Source of the DNA: Mycobacterium sp. HUMS_12744610
GTDB taxonomy: Bacteria; Actinomycetota; Actinomycetes; Mycobacteriales; Mycobacteriaceae
Reading direction: 5' to 3'
NCBI RefSeq assembly: GCF_041206865.1
Contig: NZ_JBGEDP010000001.1
Span: 3,100,001-3,164,000 of the forward strand
DNA: 64,000 bases
Shown: one piece after another, positions 46,780-56,126 of the stretch
Layout: every line of letters starts with the position of its first letter
Position numbering within the stretch: position 1 is the stretch's first letter
Program-made: the position numbers and the translations under genes
The notes under the pieces: model-generated
Told to the model about the DNA's origin: nothing
Seen by the model: the letters and a program-made list of their open reading frames with translations, nothing else
Databases searched by the model: none

Positions 46780-47499
46780 GTGGATGAAGAGGACGGCGGC
46801 GCGACAGCCGCGGTGCCACCGTCGACGCAGGCCGCACCGGAACTGGCGTGGTCGCTCGACGACGACGAGGCCATGCCCGTCGAGCGCCATTCCTGGCGCC
46901 TGGCGTGGGTGCAGGCGGCGGTCTTCGTGACGCTGGGCGCGGTGAGTGCGTTCGCGGTCGGCGCCGTCGGGTGGGTGCTGGTCCGCGGGCATGACGACTG
47001 GCGGCAGGCCCCGCCCGTCGCGCACCGGCCAGACGAGGTCACCCAGACCCCCGCCAGGAAGGCGCCCGCCGCGCTTGCGGCCCCGGCGACCGTCACGGTC
47101 GAGGCCACCCCGCCCACGGTCACCGTCAAGGCCACCCCGCCGACCGTCACGGTCAAGGCCACCCCGCCGACCGTCACCGTCGAACCGGCCCCCACGACCG
47201 TGACCGTCCCGGCCCCCGCCGGCCCGATCCACTTTCCGCGGCGGTCCGGCGATGCGGCGCCGCACGCGGTCGACCCCGCCGCCGATCAGCGGTTCCTCGA
47301 CCAGATGCGGTCGCTGGGCTATGTGATCGTCAATCAGCAGCTGATCCTGCACAACGCGCACGAAGCATGCCGGCTGCTCCGGCAGGGCGATTCGCCTGAG
47401 CAGGTCGACCAGGAGATGGCGGCGCGGATGGGCACGAACACGGCCGACACCCTGCAACTGGTGTCCAGCGCGATGCTGGCCTACCCCGACTGCTACTGA
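46780..47499 (+). CDS. Membrane-anchored DUF732 protein with TVTV repeat linker
   Basis: A 239-residue protein with an N-terminal cytoplasmic tail, one membrane helix (A-A-V-F-V-T-L-G-A-V-S-A-F-A-V-G-A-V), a Pro/Thr/Val-rich extracellular linker built of nine-residue repeats (A-T-P-P-T-V-T-V-K) and a C-terminal DUF732 domain (F-L-D-Q-M-R-S-L-G-Y, A-C-R-L-L, Y-P-D-C-Y). GTG 46780 is chosen; GTG 46765 is possible. The 280 bases before it (46500-46779) hold no other supported gene. Confidence 0.8.
   Translation: MDEEDGGATAAVPPSTQAAPELAWSLDDDEAMPVERHSWRLAWVQAAVFVTLGAVSAFAVGAVGWVLVRGHDDWRQAPPVAHRPDEVTQTPARKAPAALAAPATVTVEATPPTVTVKATPPTVTVKATPPTVTVEPAPTTVTVPAPAGPIHFPRRSGDAAPHAVDPAADQRFLDQMRSLGYVIVNQQLILHNAHEACRLLRQGDSPEQVDQEMAARMGTNTADTLQLVSSAMLAYPDCY
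47104..47184 (+). repeat. 27-bp tandem repeat, three units, in the DUF732 membrane protein
   Basis: Three near-identical 27-bp units (47104-47130, 47131-47157, 47158-47184), each encoding A-T-P-P-T-V-T-V with K, K and E last, followed by a degenerate fourth unit to 47211. Because the unit is in frame, copy number changes would alter only linker length. Confidence 0.8.
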
Positions 47500-47513
47500 T
47501 GCGCCGACACGGG

Positions 47514-48287
47514 TCAGCGGCCGCGCCAGCGGGGCTTGCGCTTCTCGCGCCACGCTTGAATGCCTTCAGCCACATCCTCGGTCATCGCAGCCACCTTGCG
47601 CATGGTCTCACCGAAGCGCACCGACTCGATCCAGCCCATGTCCGCGGTTCGCCACGCCACCTCCTTGGTGGCCCGCTGGGCCAGGGGAGCGGCCTCGGTC
47701 AGGGTGCGGGCCCACGCCCGCGCCTCGGCCTGCAGGTCGTCGGGTTCGACCAGCTTCCACACCAGCCCGACCTCCTTGGCCCGCTGCGCGCTCATCGGCT
47801 TGCCGGTCAACAGCAACTCCATGGCGTTGGCCCAGCCCACCCGCTGGGGAAGCCGGATGGCCCCGACGATCGTCGGCACCCCGAGCGACACCTCGGGAAA
47901 GCAGAACGTGGCCTCGGTGCTGGCGATGACGAAGTCGCAGAACAGGACTCCGGTCAGCCCGTAGCCGATACACGGCCCGTGCACCGCGGCGATCGTCGGC
48001 TTGAACAACTCCATGCCGCTCTCGAAGCTGTTGATCGTCGGCTTTTCCCAGAAGGTGCCGCCGAAACTGCCGACCGAACCCTCGCCGTCCTTGAGGTCAC
48101 CGCCGGCGCAGAAGACGTCGCCGTTGGCCGTGAGGATCCCCACCCAGGCGTCCAGGTCGTCGCGGAACCGGTCCCAGGCCGCGTTGATGTCCTGGCGCAT
48201 GGCCCCGTTGATCGCGTTGCGCGCCTCGGGACGGTTCAGCGTGAGGGTGGCGACATGGTCGTCCAGGGCGTAGGTGACCAGGCTCAT
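47514..48287 (-). CDS. Enoyl-CoA hydratase/isomerase family protein
   Basis: A 257-residue crotonase. It has the CoA-binding R-P-E-A-R-N-A-I-N segment, the oxyanion-hole motifs F-C-A-G-G-D-L-K and G-P-C-I-G-Y-G-L-T-G, and the C-terminal helix A-E-G-I-Q-A-W-R-E-K-R-K-P-R-W. One of the two usual catalytic glutamates is likely in F-C-F-P-E-V-S-L-G. ATG 48287 is the start. Role in fatty-acid or cholesterol breakdown is the usual expectation; substrate unknown. Confidence 0.9.
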   Translation of the reverse strand: MSLVTYALDDHVATLTLNRPEARNAINGAMRQDINAAWDRFRDDLDAWVGILTANGDVFCAGGDLKDGEGSVGSFGGTFWEKPTINSFESGMELFKPTIAAVHGPCIGYGLTGVLFCDFVIASTEATFCFPEVSLGVPTIVGAIRLPQRVGWANAMELLLTGKPMSAQRAKEVGLVWKLVEPDDLQAEARAWARTLTEAAPLAQRATKEVAWRTADMGWIESVRFGETMRKVAAMTEDVAEGIQAWREKRKPRWRGR

Positions 48288-48318
48288 GGTTGCACCCTAG
48301 TGGCGGCGAGCATGGGCC

Positions 48319-48837
48319 TCAGGTCGTGCGGTCGGCCCAGCCCGGCGGAAGCTCGCCGGGTGCGGTGTCGATCACCGATTCGTCATCGGCGCCGACATGT
48401 TCGAACAGGGTGATGTAGGCGAATTCGGGCACCACGTAGATCGGGTAGGTGGGTCCCTCGTCGCGGTAGGCGCGCATCTGGTCGAGGTGGTCGTTCTGGA
48501 AGCACACCGTGCGCTCGCCGTGCTCCCGGATCCATTGCGGGAAGAAGATCACGCCGTGCAGCCGCCGCTTGCCGGGCATGACGTTGACCGCCACGCAGGT
48601 CCCGGTCGGTTCGGTCCAGGAGATCTTGAAGCTGTCGTCGTCGAGCTGCACCAGGTCGACCTGTTGGCCCTTGACCCATCGCCCGCCGACGTGGCCGGAA
48701 TGGATGCGGTAGTCGATGGTGTGGTCGTTCTTGACGTACATCTCGTAGCGCCAGCCGTTGGCGTAGGTGTAGACGAACCGGTGCCCGACGATCCCGGACA
48801 GGTCCTGCGGCGGAATCGGGTTGTCGGCAGTGGTCAT
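48319..48837 (-). CDS. Phenolic acid decarboxylase (PadC family)
   Basis: A 172-residue protein matching phenolic acid decarboxylases almost throughout: [29 protein letters not shown] and G-G-R-W-V-K. The catalytic residues known from Bacillus PadC fall at Y23, Y25, R53 and E76. The enzyme removes CO2 from ferulic, p-coumaric or caffeic acid to give vinyl phenols. ATG 48837 is the start. It is 31 bases from the enoyl-CoA hydratase on the same strand and diverges from hrpA. Confidence 0.92.
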   Translation of the reverse strand: MTTADNPIPPQDLSGIVGHRFVYTYANGWRYEMYVKNDHTIDYRIHSGHVGGRWVKGQQVDLVQLDDDSFKISWTEPTGTCVAVNVMPGKRRLHGVIFFPQWIREHGERTVCFQNDHLDQMRAYRDEGPTYPIYVVPEFAYITLFEHVGADDESVIDTAPGELPPGWADRTT

Positions 48838-48889
48838 GGTGCGACGGTCTCACGACTGCGACATCGCGACGACGCATACCCTGGCTCTC

Positions 48890-51800
48890 GTGGCCGAACC
48901 GACCGTCAAGGAGCTGCGCGCTCGCCTCGACGGCCTGACCGTCCGCGACGGCGCACGCCTGGGCCGGCGGCTGAAGAACCTTCGCGGCGCCAAGCCCGGC
49001 ACGCTGCGGCAGCTGGCCGATCTGGTCGGCGAGGCCGAAACGCTCGTCGCCAACCGGCGCGCCGCGGTGCCGACGATCACCTACCCCGACCTGCCGATCA
49101 GCGAGCGCCGCGAGGAGATCGCCGAGGCCATCCGGTCACACCAAGTCATCGTCGTCGCCGGCGAGACCGGGTCGGGCAAGACCACGCAGCTGCCCAAGAT
49201 CTGTCTGGAACTCGGCCGCGGCGTCCGCGGCACCATCGGGCACACCCAGCCGCGCCGGCTGGCCGCGCGCACCGTCGCCCAGCGCATCGCCGACGAGCTG
49301 GACAGCCCGCTCGGCGACGCGGTCGGCTACGCCGTGCGGTTCACCGACCAGGTCAGCGACCGCACCCTGGTCAAGCTCATGACCGACGGCATCCTGCTCG
49401 CCGAGATCCAACGCGACCGCCGCCTGCTGCGCTACGACACGCTGATCCTCGACGAGGCCCACGAGCGCAGCCTCAACATCGACTTCCTGCTCGGCTACCT
49501 GCGCGAGCTGCTGCCGCGCCGCCCCGACCTGAAACTGATCGTCACCTCGGCGACCATCGAACCGCACCGCTTCGCCGCGCACTTCGGCGGCGCACCCGTC
49601 GTCGAGGTGTCGGGGCGCACCTACCCGGTGGAGATCCGCTACCGCCCGCTGGAGGTGCCCGTCGCGTCCGGCGCCGAGGACGATCCCGACGATCCCGACC
49701 ACGAGATCGTGCGCACCGAAACCCGCGACGAGATCGAGGCGATCGTCGACGCCATCGGCGAGCTCGAGTCCGAGCCGCCCGGCGACGTCCTGGTGTTCCT
49801 GTCCGGTGAACGCGAGATCCGCGACACCGCTGAGGCTTTGAGCGGCTTGAAACACACCGAGGTGCTGCCGCTGTACGCGCGGCTGCCGACGGCCGACCAG
49901 CAGAAGGTATTCGCGCCGCATACCGGGCGCCGCGTCGTGCTGGCGACCAATGTCGCCGAGACGTCGCTGACCGTGCCGGGTATCCGCTACGTCGTCGACC
50001 CGGGCAACGCCCGCATCTCCCGCTACAGCCGCCGCCTCAAGGTGCAACGGCTGCCGATCGAACCGATCTCGCAGGCATCCGCACAGCAGCGGGCCGGCCG
50101 GTGCGGTCGGGTCGCGCCGGGCGTGTGCATCCGCCTGTACTCCGAGCAGGACTTCGCGGCCCGCCCGCGCTACACCGACCCCGAGATCCTGCGCACCAAC
50201 CTCGCCGCGGTGCTGCTGCAGATGGCGGCGCTGCAGCTCGGGGATGTCGAGGACTTCGGGTTCCTCGACCCGCCGGACCGGCGCAGCGTGCGCGACGGCG
50301 TGCAACTGCTGGCCGAACTCGGTGCCTTCGACGCCCACGGCGCGATCACCGACCTCGGCCGGCGCCTGGCGCGGCTGCCCGTCGACCCGCGGCTGGGCCG
50401 GATGATCCTGGCGGCCCAAACCGAGGCGTGCGTGCGGGAGATCTTGGTGTTGGCGGCGGCGCTGACGATCCCCGACCCGCGGGAGCGCCCCGCCGACCGC
50501 GAGGACGCCGCCCGCCAGAAGCACGCCCGCTTCACCGACGAGCACTCGGACTTCGTGAGCTACCTCAACCTGTGGCAGTACCTGCGCGAGCAACGAAAGA
50601 CGCTGTCCGGTAGTGCTTTCCGCCGGATGTGCCGCCAGGAATTCCTGCACTACCTGCGCATCCGCGAGTGGCAGGACCTCGTCGGGCAGCTGCGCAGCAT
50701 CGCCCGCGACCTCGGAATCATGGAATCTGATGAGCCGGCCGACCCGGCACGGGTGCACGCGGCGCTACTTGCCGGGTTGTTGTCGCATGTGGGCATGCGG
50801 CGCGAGGACGGCCGTGAATTCCTCGGCGCCCGTAACTCGCGGTACGTGCTGGCGCCCGGTTCGTCGCTCAGCAAGCGGCCGCCGCGGTGGGTAATGGTTG
50901 CCGAGCTGGTCGAGACCAGTCGCCTCTACGGCCGCACCGCCGCGCGGATTCAGCCGGAGGTCGTCGAGCGGGTCGCGGGCGATCTGGTGCAGCGCAGCTA
51001 CAGCGAACCGCACTGGGATGCCAAGCGCGGCGAGGTGCTGGCCGTCGAGCGGGTGACGCTGTACGGCCTGCCGCTGGTGGCGCGCCGCCGCGTCGGGTAT
51101 GCCCGGGTGGAGCCGGCGGTGGCACGGGAGCTGTTCATCCGCCACGCGCTGGTGGAGGGCGACTGGCAGACCCGCCATCACTTCTTCCACGAGAACGCCC
51201 GGCTGCGCTCCGAACTCGAAGAGCTCGAGGGGCGGGCCCGTCGCCGGGACCTGCTCGTCGGCGACGACGACATCTACGCCTTCTACGACGCCCGCGTCCC
51301 CGCCGAGGCCGTCTCGGCGCGGAGTTTCGACGCGTGGTGGAAAAAGCAGCGGCACAACACACCCGGCCTGCTGACGTTGACCCGCGACAATCTGCTGCGC
51401 ACCGAGGACACCGCCTGGGCGGACCGGCCCGACGCCTGGAGGGCCGGTGACGTCGCGCTGCCGTTGACCTACCGGTTTGAGCCCGGCGCCGCCGACGACG
51501 GCGTCACGGTGCACGTCCCGCTCGACGTGCTCACCCGCCTGGGCGGCGAGGAGTTCGCCTGGCAGGTGCCGGCGCTGCGCGAGGAGCTGGTGACCGCCCT
51601 CATCCGCGGGCTGCCAAAAGAACTGCGTCGCAACTTCGTTCCCGCCCCCGACACCGCACGCGCGGTACTGGCCACGATCGACCCGGCCGGGGGGCCGCTG
51701 CTGCCGGCGTTGCAGCGCGAATTGCGCCGCCGCAGCGGCGTTCTGGTGCCCCTCGACGCATTCGACCTCGACAAGCTGCCGCCACATCTGCGGGTTACGT

Positions 51801-52789
51801 TCGCCGTGGAGTCGCCGGACGGCATCGAGATCGCCCGCGGCAAGGACCTGCAGGTGCTGCAGGAGCGGCTGCAGGCCGTGGCGCGGAACGCCGTCGCCGA
51901 CGCGGTCGCCGGCGACCTCGAGCGGACCGGCTTGCGCGCTTGGCCGGATGACCTGGAGCAGCTGCCGCGCGTCGTGGAGCGCACGGTCGACGGGCGTGCG
52001 GTGCAGGGCTATCCGGCCTTCGTCGACGCCGGCTCGTCGGTCGACGTGAGCGTGTTCGCGACGTCGGCCGAGCAGAACCGCGCGATGGGACCTGGCATTC
52101 GGAGGCTGATCCGGCTGAGCGCGCCTTCTCCGGCCAAAGCTGTTGAGCGAAAGCTGGATTCGCGGACCCGCCTGGCGCTGGGAACGAATCCCGACGGCTC
52201 GCTGTCCGCGCTGCTCAACGACTGCGCCGACGCCGCGGTGGATGTCCTGGTGCCCGGGCCGGTGTGGACGCTCGGCGAGTTCACCACGCTGCGCGAGCGG
52301 GTGGCGCGTGCGCTGCCGGCGATGACCGCCGACGTCGTTAGCCACGTCGAGACCGTGCTGTCCGCAGCGCAGGAGGTGCGGCTCGCTTTGCCCGCCCAGG
52401 CCCCGACACCGCAGGCCGACGCGATTGCCGACGTCCGTGCCCAGCTCGCCCGGCTGCTGCCGCCCGGGTTCGTCACCGCGACCGGGTACGCGCACCTCGC
52501 CGACCTGACCCGCTACCTGACGGCCATCGGCCGGCGTCTCGACCGGCTGCCCTACGCGCCCGAGGCGGATCGGGAGCGGATGGCCCGGGTCCACGCCGTG
52601 CAGGACGCCTACGACGAACTCCTGGGCGCGCTGCCGCCCGCACGGCGGGCGGTCGCCGACGTCCTCGATCTCGCCCGCGAGATCGAGGAGCTGCGGGTGA
52701 GCCTGTGGGCCCAGCAGCTCGGCACGCCGCGACCGGTCAGCGAGCAGCGGATCTACCGCGCGATCGACGCCGCACGCGACCGCCGTTGA
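48890..52789 (+). CDS. hrpA: ATP-dependent RNA helicase HrpA
   Basis: A 1,299-residue DEAH-box helicase. Walker A G-E-T-G-S-G-K97-T, D188-E-A-H191, S-A-T and Q-Q-R-A-G-R-C-G-R are present, then the HA2/OB-fold region and the long DUF3418 C-terminus typical of bacterial HrpA. GTG 48890 (V-A-E-P-T-V-K-E-L) is chosen; the open frame extends back to 48821 but that part overlaps the divergent PadC gene start. HrpA unwinds RNA and acts on mRNA processing and stalled ribosomes. Confidence 0.95.
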   Translation: MAEPTVKELRARLDGLTVRDGARLGRRLKNLRGAKPGTLRQLADLVGEAETLVANRRAAVPTITYPDLPISERREEIAEAIRSHQVIVVAGETGSGKTTQLPKICLELGRGVRGTIGHTQPRRLAARTVAQRIADELDSPLGDAVGYAVRFTDQVSDRTLVKLMTDGILLAEIQRDRRLLRYDTLILDEAHERSLNIDFLLGYLRELLPRRPDLKLIVTSATIEPHRFAAHFGGAPVVEVSGRTYPVEIRYRPLEVPVASGAEDDPDDPDHEIVRTETRDEIEAIVDAIGELESEPPGDVLVFLSGEREIRDTAEALSGLKHTEVLPLYARLPTADQQKVFAPHTGRRVVLATNVAETSLTVPGIRYVVDPGNARISRYSRRLKVQRLPIEPISQASAQQRAGRCGRVAPGVCIRLYSEQDFAARPRYTDPEILRTNLAAVLLQMAALQLGDVEDFGFLDPPDRRSVRDGVQLLAELGAFDAHGAITDLGRRLARLPVDPRLGRMILAAQTEACVREILVLAAALTIPDPRERPADREDAARQKHARFTDEHSDFVSYLNLWQYLREQRKTLSGSAFRRMCRQEFLHYLRIREWQDLVGQLRSIARDLGIMESDEPADPARVHAALLAGLLSHVGMRREDGREFLGARNSRYVLAPGSSLSKRPPRWVMVAELVETSRLYGRTAARIQPEVVERVAGDLVQRSYSEPHWDAKRGEVLAVERVTLYGLPLVARRRVGYARVEPAVARELFIRHALVEGDWQTRHHFFHENARLRSELEELEGRARRRDLLVGDDDIYAFYDARVPAEAVSARSFDAWWKKQRHNTPGLLTLTRDNLLRTEDTAWADRPDAWRAGDVALPLTYRFEPGAADDGVTVHVPLDVLTRLGGEEFAWQVPALREELVTALIRGLPKELRRNFVPAPDTARAVLATIDPAGGPLLPALQRELRRRSGVLVPLDAFDLDKLPPHLRVTFAVESPDGIEIARGKDLQVLQERLQAVARNAVADAVAGDLERTGLRAWPDDLEQLPRVVERTVDGRAVQGYPAFVDAGSSVDVSVFATSAEQNRAMGPGIRRLIRLSAPSPAKAVERKLDSRTRLALGTNPDGSLSALLNDCADAAVDVLVPGPVWTLGEFTTLRERVARALPAMTADVVSHVETVLSAAQEVRLALPAQAPTPQADAIADVRAQLARLLPPGFVTATGYAHLADLTRYLTAIGRRLDRLPYAPEADRERMARVHAVQDAYDELLGALPPARRAVADVLDLAREIEELRVSLWAQQLGTPRPVSEQRIYRAIDAARDRR

Positions 52790-52834
52790 CCTGCCCGGCT
52801 GCGAACACGCGGCGGCAGTGGAAATATCGCGGTC

Positions 52835-54331
52835 GTGACCAAGAAACCGCAGACGATCTCCTACCCCGCACCAGGGTCTCGCCCACGCCGCCACGACCAT
52901 CAGTCGCTCGAACCCCACGTCATCGTCCTCTTCGGGGCCACGGGCGACCTGGCCAAGCGCAAGCTGATTCCCGGTCTGGCCTACCTCGACCAGTCCGAGC
53001 TCGCCCCCGACATCCAGGTCGTCGCGACGTCGCTCGAGGACCTCAGCGACGACGAGTTCCGCGACATCGCCAAGAATGCGATCGACGCATTCGGCATCCA
53101 CAAGCTCACGCCCGAGCAGTGGTCCAATTTCGCGAAGATCGTCACCTACGTCCCACAGAGCGCCGGACCCGAGGCGTTGGCGGCCGCGGTCGCCGAGGCC
53201 GAGAACACCCTCGGGCCCAAAGTGCGCCGGCTGCATTACCTGTCGGTCCCGCCCAGCGCGGCGCGCGCGGTCATCAACATGTTGCGTGACGCCGACCTCG
53301 TCGAGCGATCCCGAGTGGTGATGGAGAAGCCGTTCGGCACCGACCTGCCCAGCGCGGTCGCCCTCAACGACTTCTTGCACGAGACGTTCGAGGAGTCCCA
53401 GATCTTCCGGATCGACCACTTCCTGGGCAAGGAGGCGGCCCAGAACATCTTGGCGTTCCGCTTCGCCAACGGCCTGTTCGAGCCGATCTGGAACCGCAAC
53501 TTCATCGACCACATCCAGATCGACATCCCCGAGGCCCTGGGCCTGGATGAGCGGGCGAACTTCTACGAGAGCACCGGCGCCTACAAGGACATGGTGGTGA
53601 CCCACCTGTTCCAGGTGATGGCGTTCGTGGTGATGGAGCCGCCCACGGCGCTCGAACCATACGCCATCAGCGAGGAGAAGAACAAGGTGTTCCGATCGAT
53701 GCTGCCGATCGAGACGTCGAACGTGGTTCGCGGCCAGTACAGCGGCTACCGCCAGGAACCCGGGGTGGCCAAGGATTCCGACACCGAGACGTTCATCGCG
53801 CTCAAGGTCGGCATCGACAACTGGCGCTGGGCCGGCGTGCCGATCTATCTGCGCACCGGCAAGAAGATGGCCGAGGGAATCCGGATCATCTCGATCGCGT
53901 TCCGGGAGGCGCCGCGCACCATGTTCCCGCCGGGGTCGGGAGTGGGCACACAGGGACCCGACCACCTCACTTTCGATCTCGCCGACAACTCCAAGGTGTC
54001 GCTGTCGTTCTACGGCAAACGGCCCGGCCCCGGCATGAAGCTGGACAAGATGTCGATGCAGTTCTCCTCGCAGGAGATCGAGACGGTGGTCGACGTGCTC
54101 GAGGCCTACGAACGACTCATCCTCGACGCGATGCGCGGCGACCATACGCTCTTCACCACCGCCGAGGGCATCGAATCCCTTTGGGAGCGCTCGGAAGAAC
54201 TCCTCAACGATCCGCCGGCGGCCAAGATGTACCAGCCGGGCACGTGGGGCCCCAACGCCATTCACCAATTGATCGCCCCCAATGCCTGGCGGTTGCCGTT
54301 CGAGCGGGAATGGCGTGAAACGCGGTCATAG
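52835..54331 (+). CDS. zwf: Glucose-6-phosphate dehydrogenase
   Basis: A 498-residue enzyme with the NADP-binding motif G34-A-T-G-D-L-A-K-R-K-L and the active-site signature R192-I-D-H-F-L-G-K-E. It oxidises glucose 6-phosphate to 6-phosphogluconolactone, the first step of the oxidative pentose phosphate pathway. GTG 52835 is the start, 45 bases after hrpA. It is not next to tal, pgl or opcA, so it may be an additional Zwf copy outside the usual mycobacterial pentose phosphate cluster (inference). Confidence 0.95.
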   Translation: MTKKPQTISYPAPGSRPRRHDHQSLEPHVIVLFGATGDLAKRKLIPGLAYLDQSELAPDIQVVATSLEDLSDDEFRDIAKNAIDAFGIHKLTPEQWSNFAKIVTYVPQSAGPEALAAAVAEAENTLGPKVRRLHYLSVPPSAARAVINMLRDADLVERSRVVMEKPFGTDLPSAVALNDFLHETFEESQIFRIDHFLGKEAAQNILAFRFANGLFEPIWNRNFIDHIQIDIPEALGLDERANFYESTGAYKDMVVTHLFQVMAFVVMEPPTALEPYAISEEKNKVFRSMLPIETSNVVRGQYSGYRQEPGVAKDSDTETFIALKVGIDNWRWAGVPIYLRTGKKMAEGIRIISIAFREAPRTMFPPGSGVGTQGPDHLTFDLADNSKVSLSFYGKRPGPGMKLDKMSMQFSSQEIETVVDVLEAYERLILDAMRGDHTLFTTAEGIESLWERSEELLNDPPAAKMYQPGTWGPNAIHQLIAPNAWRLPFEREWRETRS

Positions 54332-54495
54332 CCGAGTCATTTTCGGGCGCTGGCGCACGCGGTCTAACAATTATTCTCAGACAATAGTGCTGCGGAAAAA
54401 TGACTATCGCCAACCGTGTCGCATGGTTGCTACAGTTCCTCTCTCGTTGGTTGCTCAACGCCCCGATTCGCGGGGTGTCCAAGAAGGGAAGCGCC

Positions 54496-54835
54496 ATGTC
54501 GATGCTGGGTATCGACATGGCTGCCGTGACCGCGGTGAGCGGGAGTCTGAATGATCTAGGTTCTTGCGCCGCGCAACGCGAATGCCACAGCGGCGAGCCA
54601 AACTATCGCAATCACCGCGCTGGCCAGTCAGTTCACCTCCTGACCCGGTGGTATCAGCGGAACCTGGAACCTTGGTCTCCTAGCCCTGTCGCTGAGCCAG
54701 ACGGGCGTTCCCGTCGGCCTCGACGGGTACGCCGGGGTCGCGAACGCGGCCGTCACGCTCACCACCGGCGGAGCGGGATTCCCCGCCATCACCGCGTTCT
54801 CGTTCAACTTGGACAGCTTCGGCTTCTCCATCTGA
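54496..54835 (+). pseudogene. Small hydrophobic secreted-type protein, broken
   Basis: ATG 54496 has an excellent ribosome-binding site (AAGAAGGGAA, 54481-54490) and starts M-S-M-L-G-I-D-M-A-A-V-T-A-V-S-G. After about 20 codons the frame loses sense, while the next frame gives A-S-Q-T-I-A-I-T-A-L-A-S-Q-F-T-S, an in-frame TGA at 54641, then P-G-G-I-S-G-T-W-N-L-G-L-L-A-L-S-L-S and a Gly/Ala/Phe-rich end (F-N-L-D-S-F-G-F-S-I) at TGA 54833. One indel plus one stop break a gene of about 110 residues. Family unknown. Confidence 0.45.
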
Positions 54836-54862
54836 GAACTACGGCGTCGCTCCCGATTCGCT

Positions 54863-55291
54863 TCAGTCGTCGATGACGGTAAGGCCCCGGCGCTCGAGCT
54901 CGGCCAGGCTGTCACGCATGGCCCGCAGCTGCTCGGAGGAATGCCCCACCCAGTCGGTGATCTCGCCGATGATTCTCACCGGCTCTCGGGTGCGATAGGA
55001 GCGAGTCGGATTCCCGGGCAGTTTCTTGTCCGTCACGTTCGGGTCGTCTTCCAGTGCGCCTTGCGGTTCCACGACGTAGATGCGGCCGCGGCCTTCACCT
55101 CGCGCCAATTCGGCTCCCCACACTGCGGCGTCGAGTGTTCGCGTCACATAGACGTGGTTGGCGACGCGTCGTGCGCCATAGTTCGGCCGATGGCCGGGCA
55201 CCAGACAATCGCCCACCGCCAGGTCGGCCTTGGTGCCGTGCAGGAGTGCGCCCGATTCGTGCGCCTCGAAAGGTACCGGTGCGCCGCCCAC
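54863..55291 (-). CDS. arr: Rifampicin ADP-ribosyltransferase (Arr)
   Basis: A 142-residue Arr enzyme: F-E-A-H-E-S-G-A-L-L-H-G-T-K, N-H-V-Y-V-T, D-D-P-N-V-T-D-K-K-L-P-G-N-P-T-R-S-Y-R and E-I-T-D-W-V-G. The His, Tyr and Asp that bind NAD and act in catalysis in M. smegmatis Arr are kept. It transfers ADP-ribose from NAD to rifamycins. GTG 55291 is used; ATG 55312 is possible. The leader on this strand contains a stable hairpin. Confidence 0.93.
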   Translation of the reverse strand: MGGAPVPFEAHESGALLHGTKADLAVGDCLVPGHRPNYGARRVANHVYVTRTLDAAVWGAELARGEGRGRIYVVEPQGALEDDPNVTDKKLPGNPTRSYRTREPVRIIGEITDWVGHSSEQLRAMRDSLAELERRGLTVIDD

Positions 55292-55322
55292 GCGCCCCCT
55301 CGTCTGCCGCATTTGCCTGGAC

Positions 55323-55361
55323 GCACGATTGTGCAACGACCTCAGGGCTTGCCGCAAGCCC
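55323..55361 (-). promoter_or_regulatory. Hairpins in the arr leader
   Basis: Read on the arr strand, a stem GGGCTTG with loop CGG and CAAGCCC (55345-55361) is followed by a second small palindrome GCAC-AATC-GTGC (55323-55334), 11-50 bases before the two possible arr starts. This could be an attenuator-like leader or a terminator; no U-run follows, so the role is uncertain. Confidence 0.4.
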
Positions 55362-55675
55362 CCGACCGGGCCCTAAAGTGAGAGTGGGAAGTCTTCCGCC
55401 ACGGGCCCGACAGGGGCTGACCGCCGTCACGGCCAACGCCATCGCGGCCGACTGGCCAGCGCATTGGTGGCGAGTGGCATCCACCACACCACGGCCGGAC
55501 GACGACGACGGTCGAGGTTCTCAGGACCCCTTGATGAGTCGCAGCGCCCGCTCAGCTGTGGGAGTGGCAGATTGCGAGCAGAACTTTTTGCTCGTTCAGC
55601 ATTTGCGTGATGGTGTTCAAGTAGGCGGTCTTATGGGTGGCGATGACATCGGTTGATGCACTTGATGCTCCATCA
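55362..55675. other. Intergenic region upstream of arr, no gene supported
   Basis: About 310 bases without a frame that has family-like content. A short minus-strand frame ending near 55552 (L-N-E-Q-K-V-L-L-A-I-C-H-S-H-S) is not recognisable. Confidence 0.35.
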
Positions 55676-56000
55676 CTACCGATGTCGTGGAGCAATGAGA
55701 CCGTGTGAACGGACAGGTCCACCGACGCGCGGCAAACCCCCGACGGGCCCATCGGAGGCCATCCGCGGCAGATGGCGTGCGCAACTGGTCCGACCAAGCG
55801 CGATGTCGGGCAAGGGATCGACGACCCTTCCGCGCTGCGTGAGCTCCACCGCACCGGATTTCGCGAGTTCGCGGGCGACCTCGCGGGCGTCGAGCATCAG
55901 ATCCGCCAGTGCTCACCGCCGACAGCCCGGGCGGCATCCGACGGGCACGTGCTGCTGTCCGGGCCAGGGTTCCGTGCCAGCGCACGCATGGCGGACTTCA
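55676..56000 (-). pseudogene. DUF3253 protein, frameshifted
   Basis: The minus strand reads A-L-A-R-N-P-G-P-D-S-S-T-C-P-S-D-A-A-R-A-V-G-G and E-H-W-R in one frame (about 55905-55985) and continues L-M-L-D-A-R-E-V-A-R-E-L-A-K-S-G-A-V-E-L-T-Q-R-G-R-V-V-D-P in the next frame (about 55800-55900). Together this is a DUF3253 winged-helix-like domain. One missing base near 55898-55903 explains the split. Upstream of it a stop codon interrupts the likely N-terminus. Confidence 0.6.
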
Positions 56001-56126
56001 GCCGTTGCCGGACCGGCCGGTCCGCCAGCGCGGCCGCAGCGTCGGCGGCACCGGGGCCGCCCTCGTCGGCGATCCGGCGCTACTGTGCGCGCAGGCGTTC
56101 GTCCATCTCGAACCGCGCAGCGCGGC

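Noticed and set aside
50765..54268. Long minus-strand open frame opposite hrpA and zwf
   Set aside because: Shadow of strong third-position G+C; both plus-strand genes are unambiguous.
55552..55854. Minus-strand frame ending in L-N-E-Q-K-V-L-L-A-I-C-H-S-H-S
   Set aside because: It overlaps the DUF3253 remnant in another frame and shows no recognisable family; support is insufficient.
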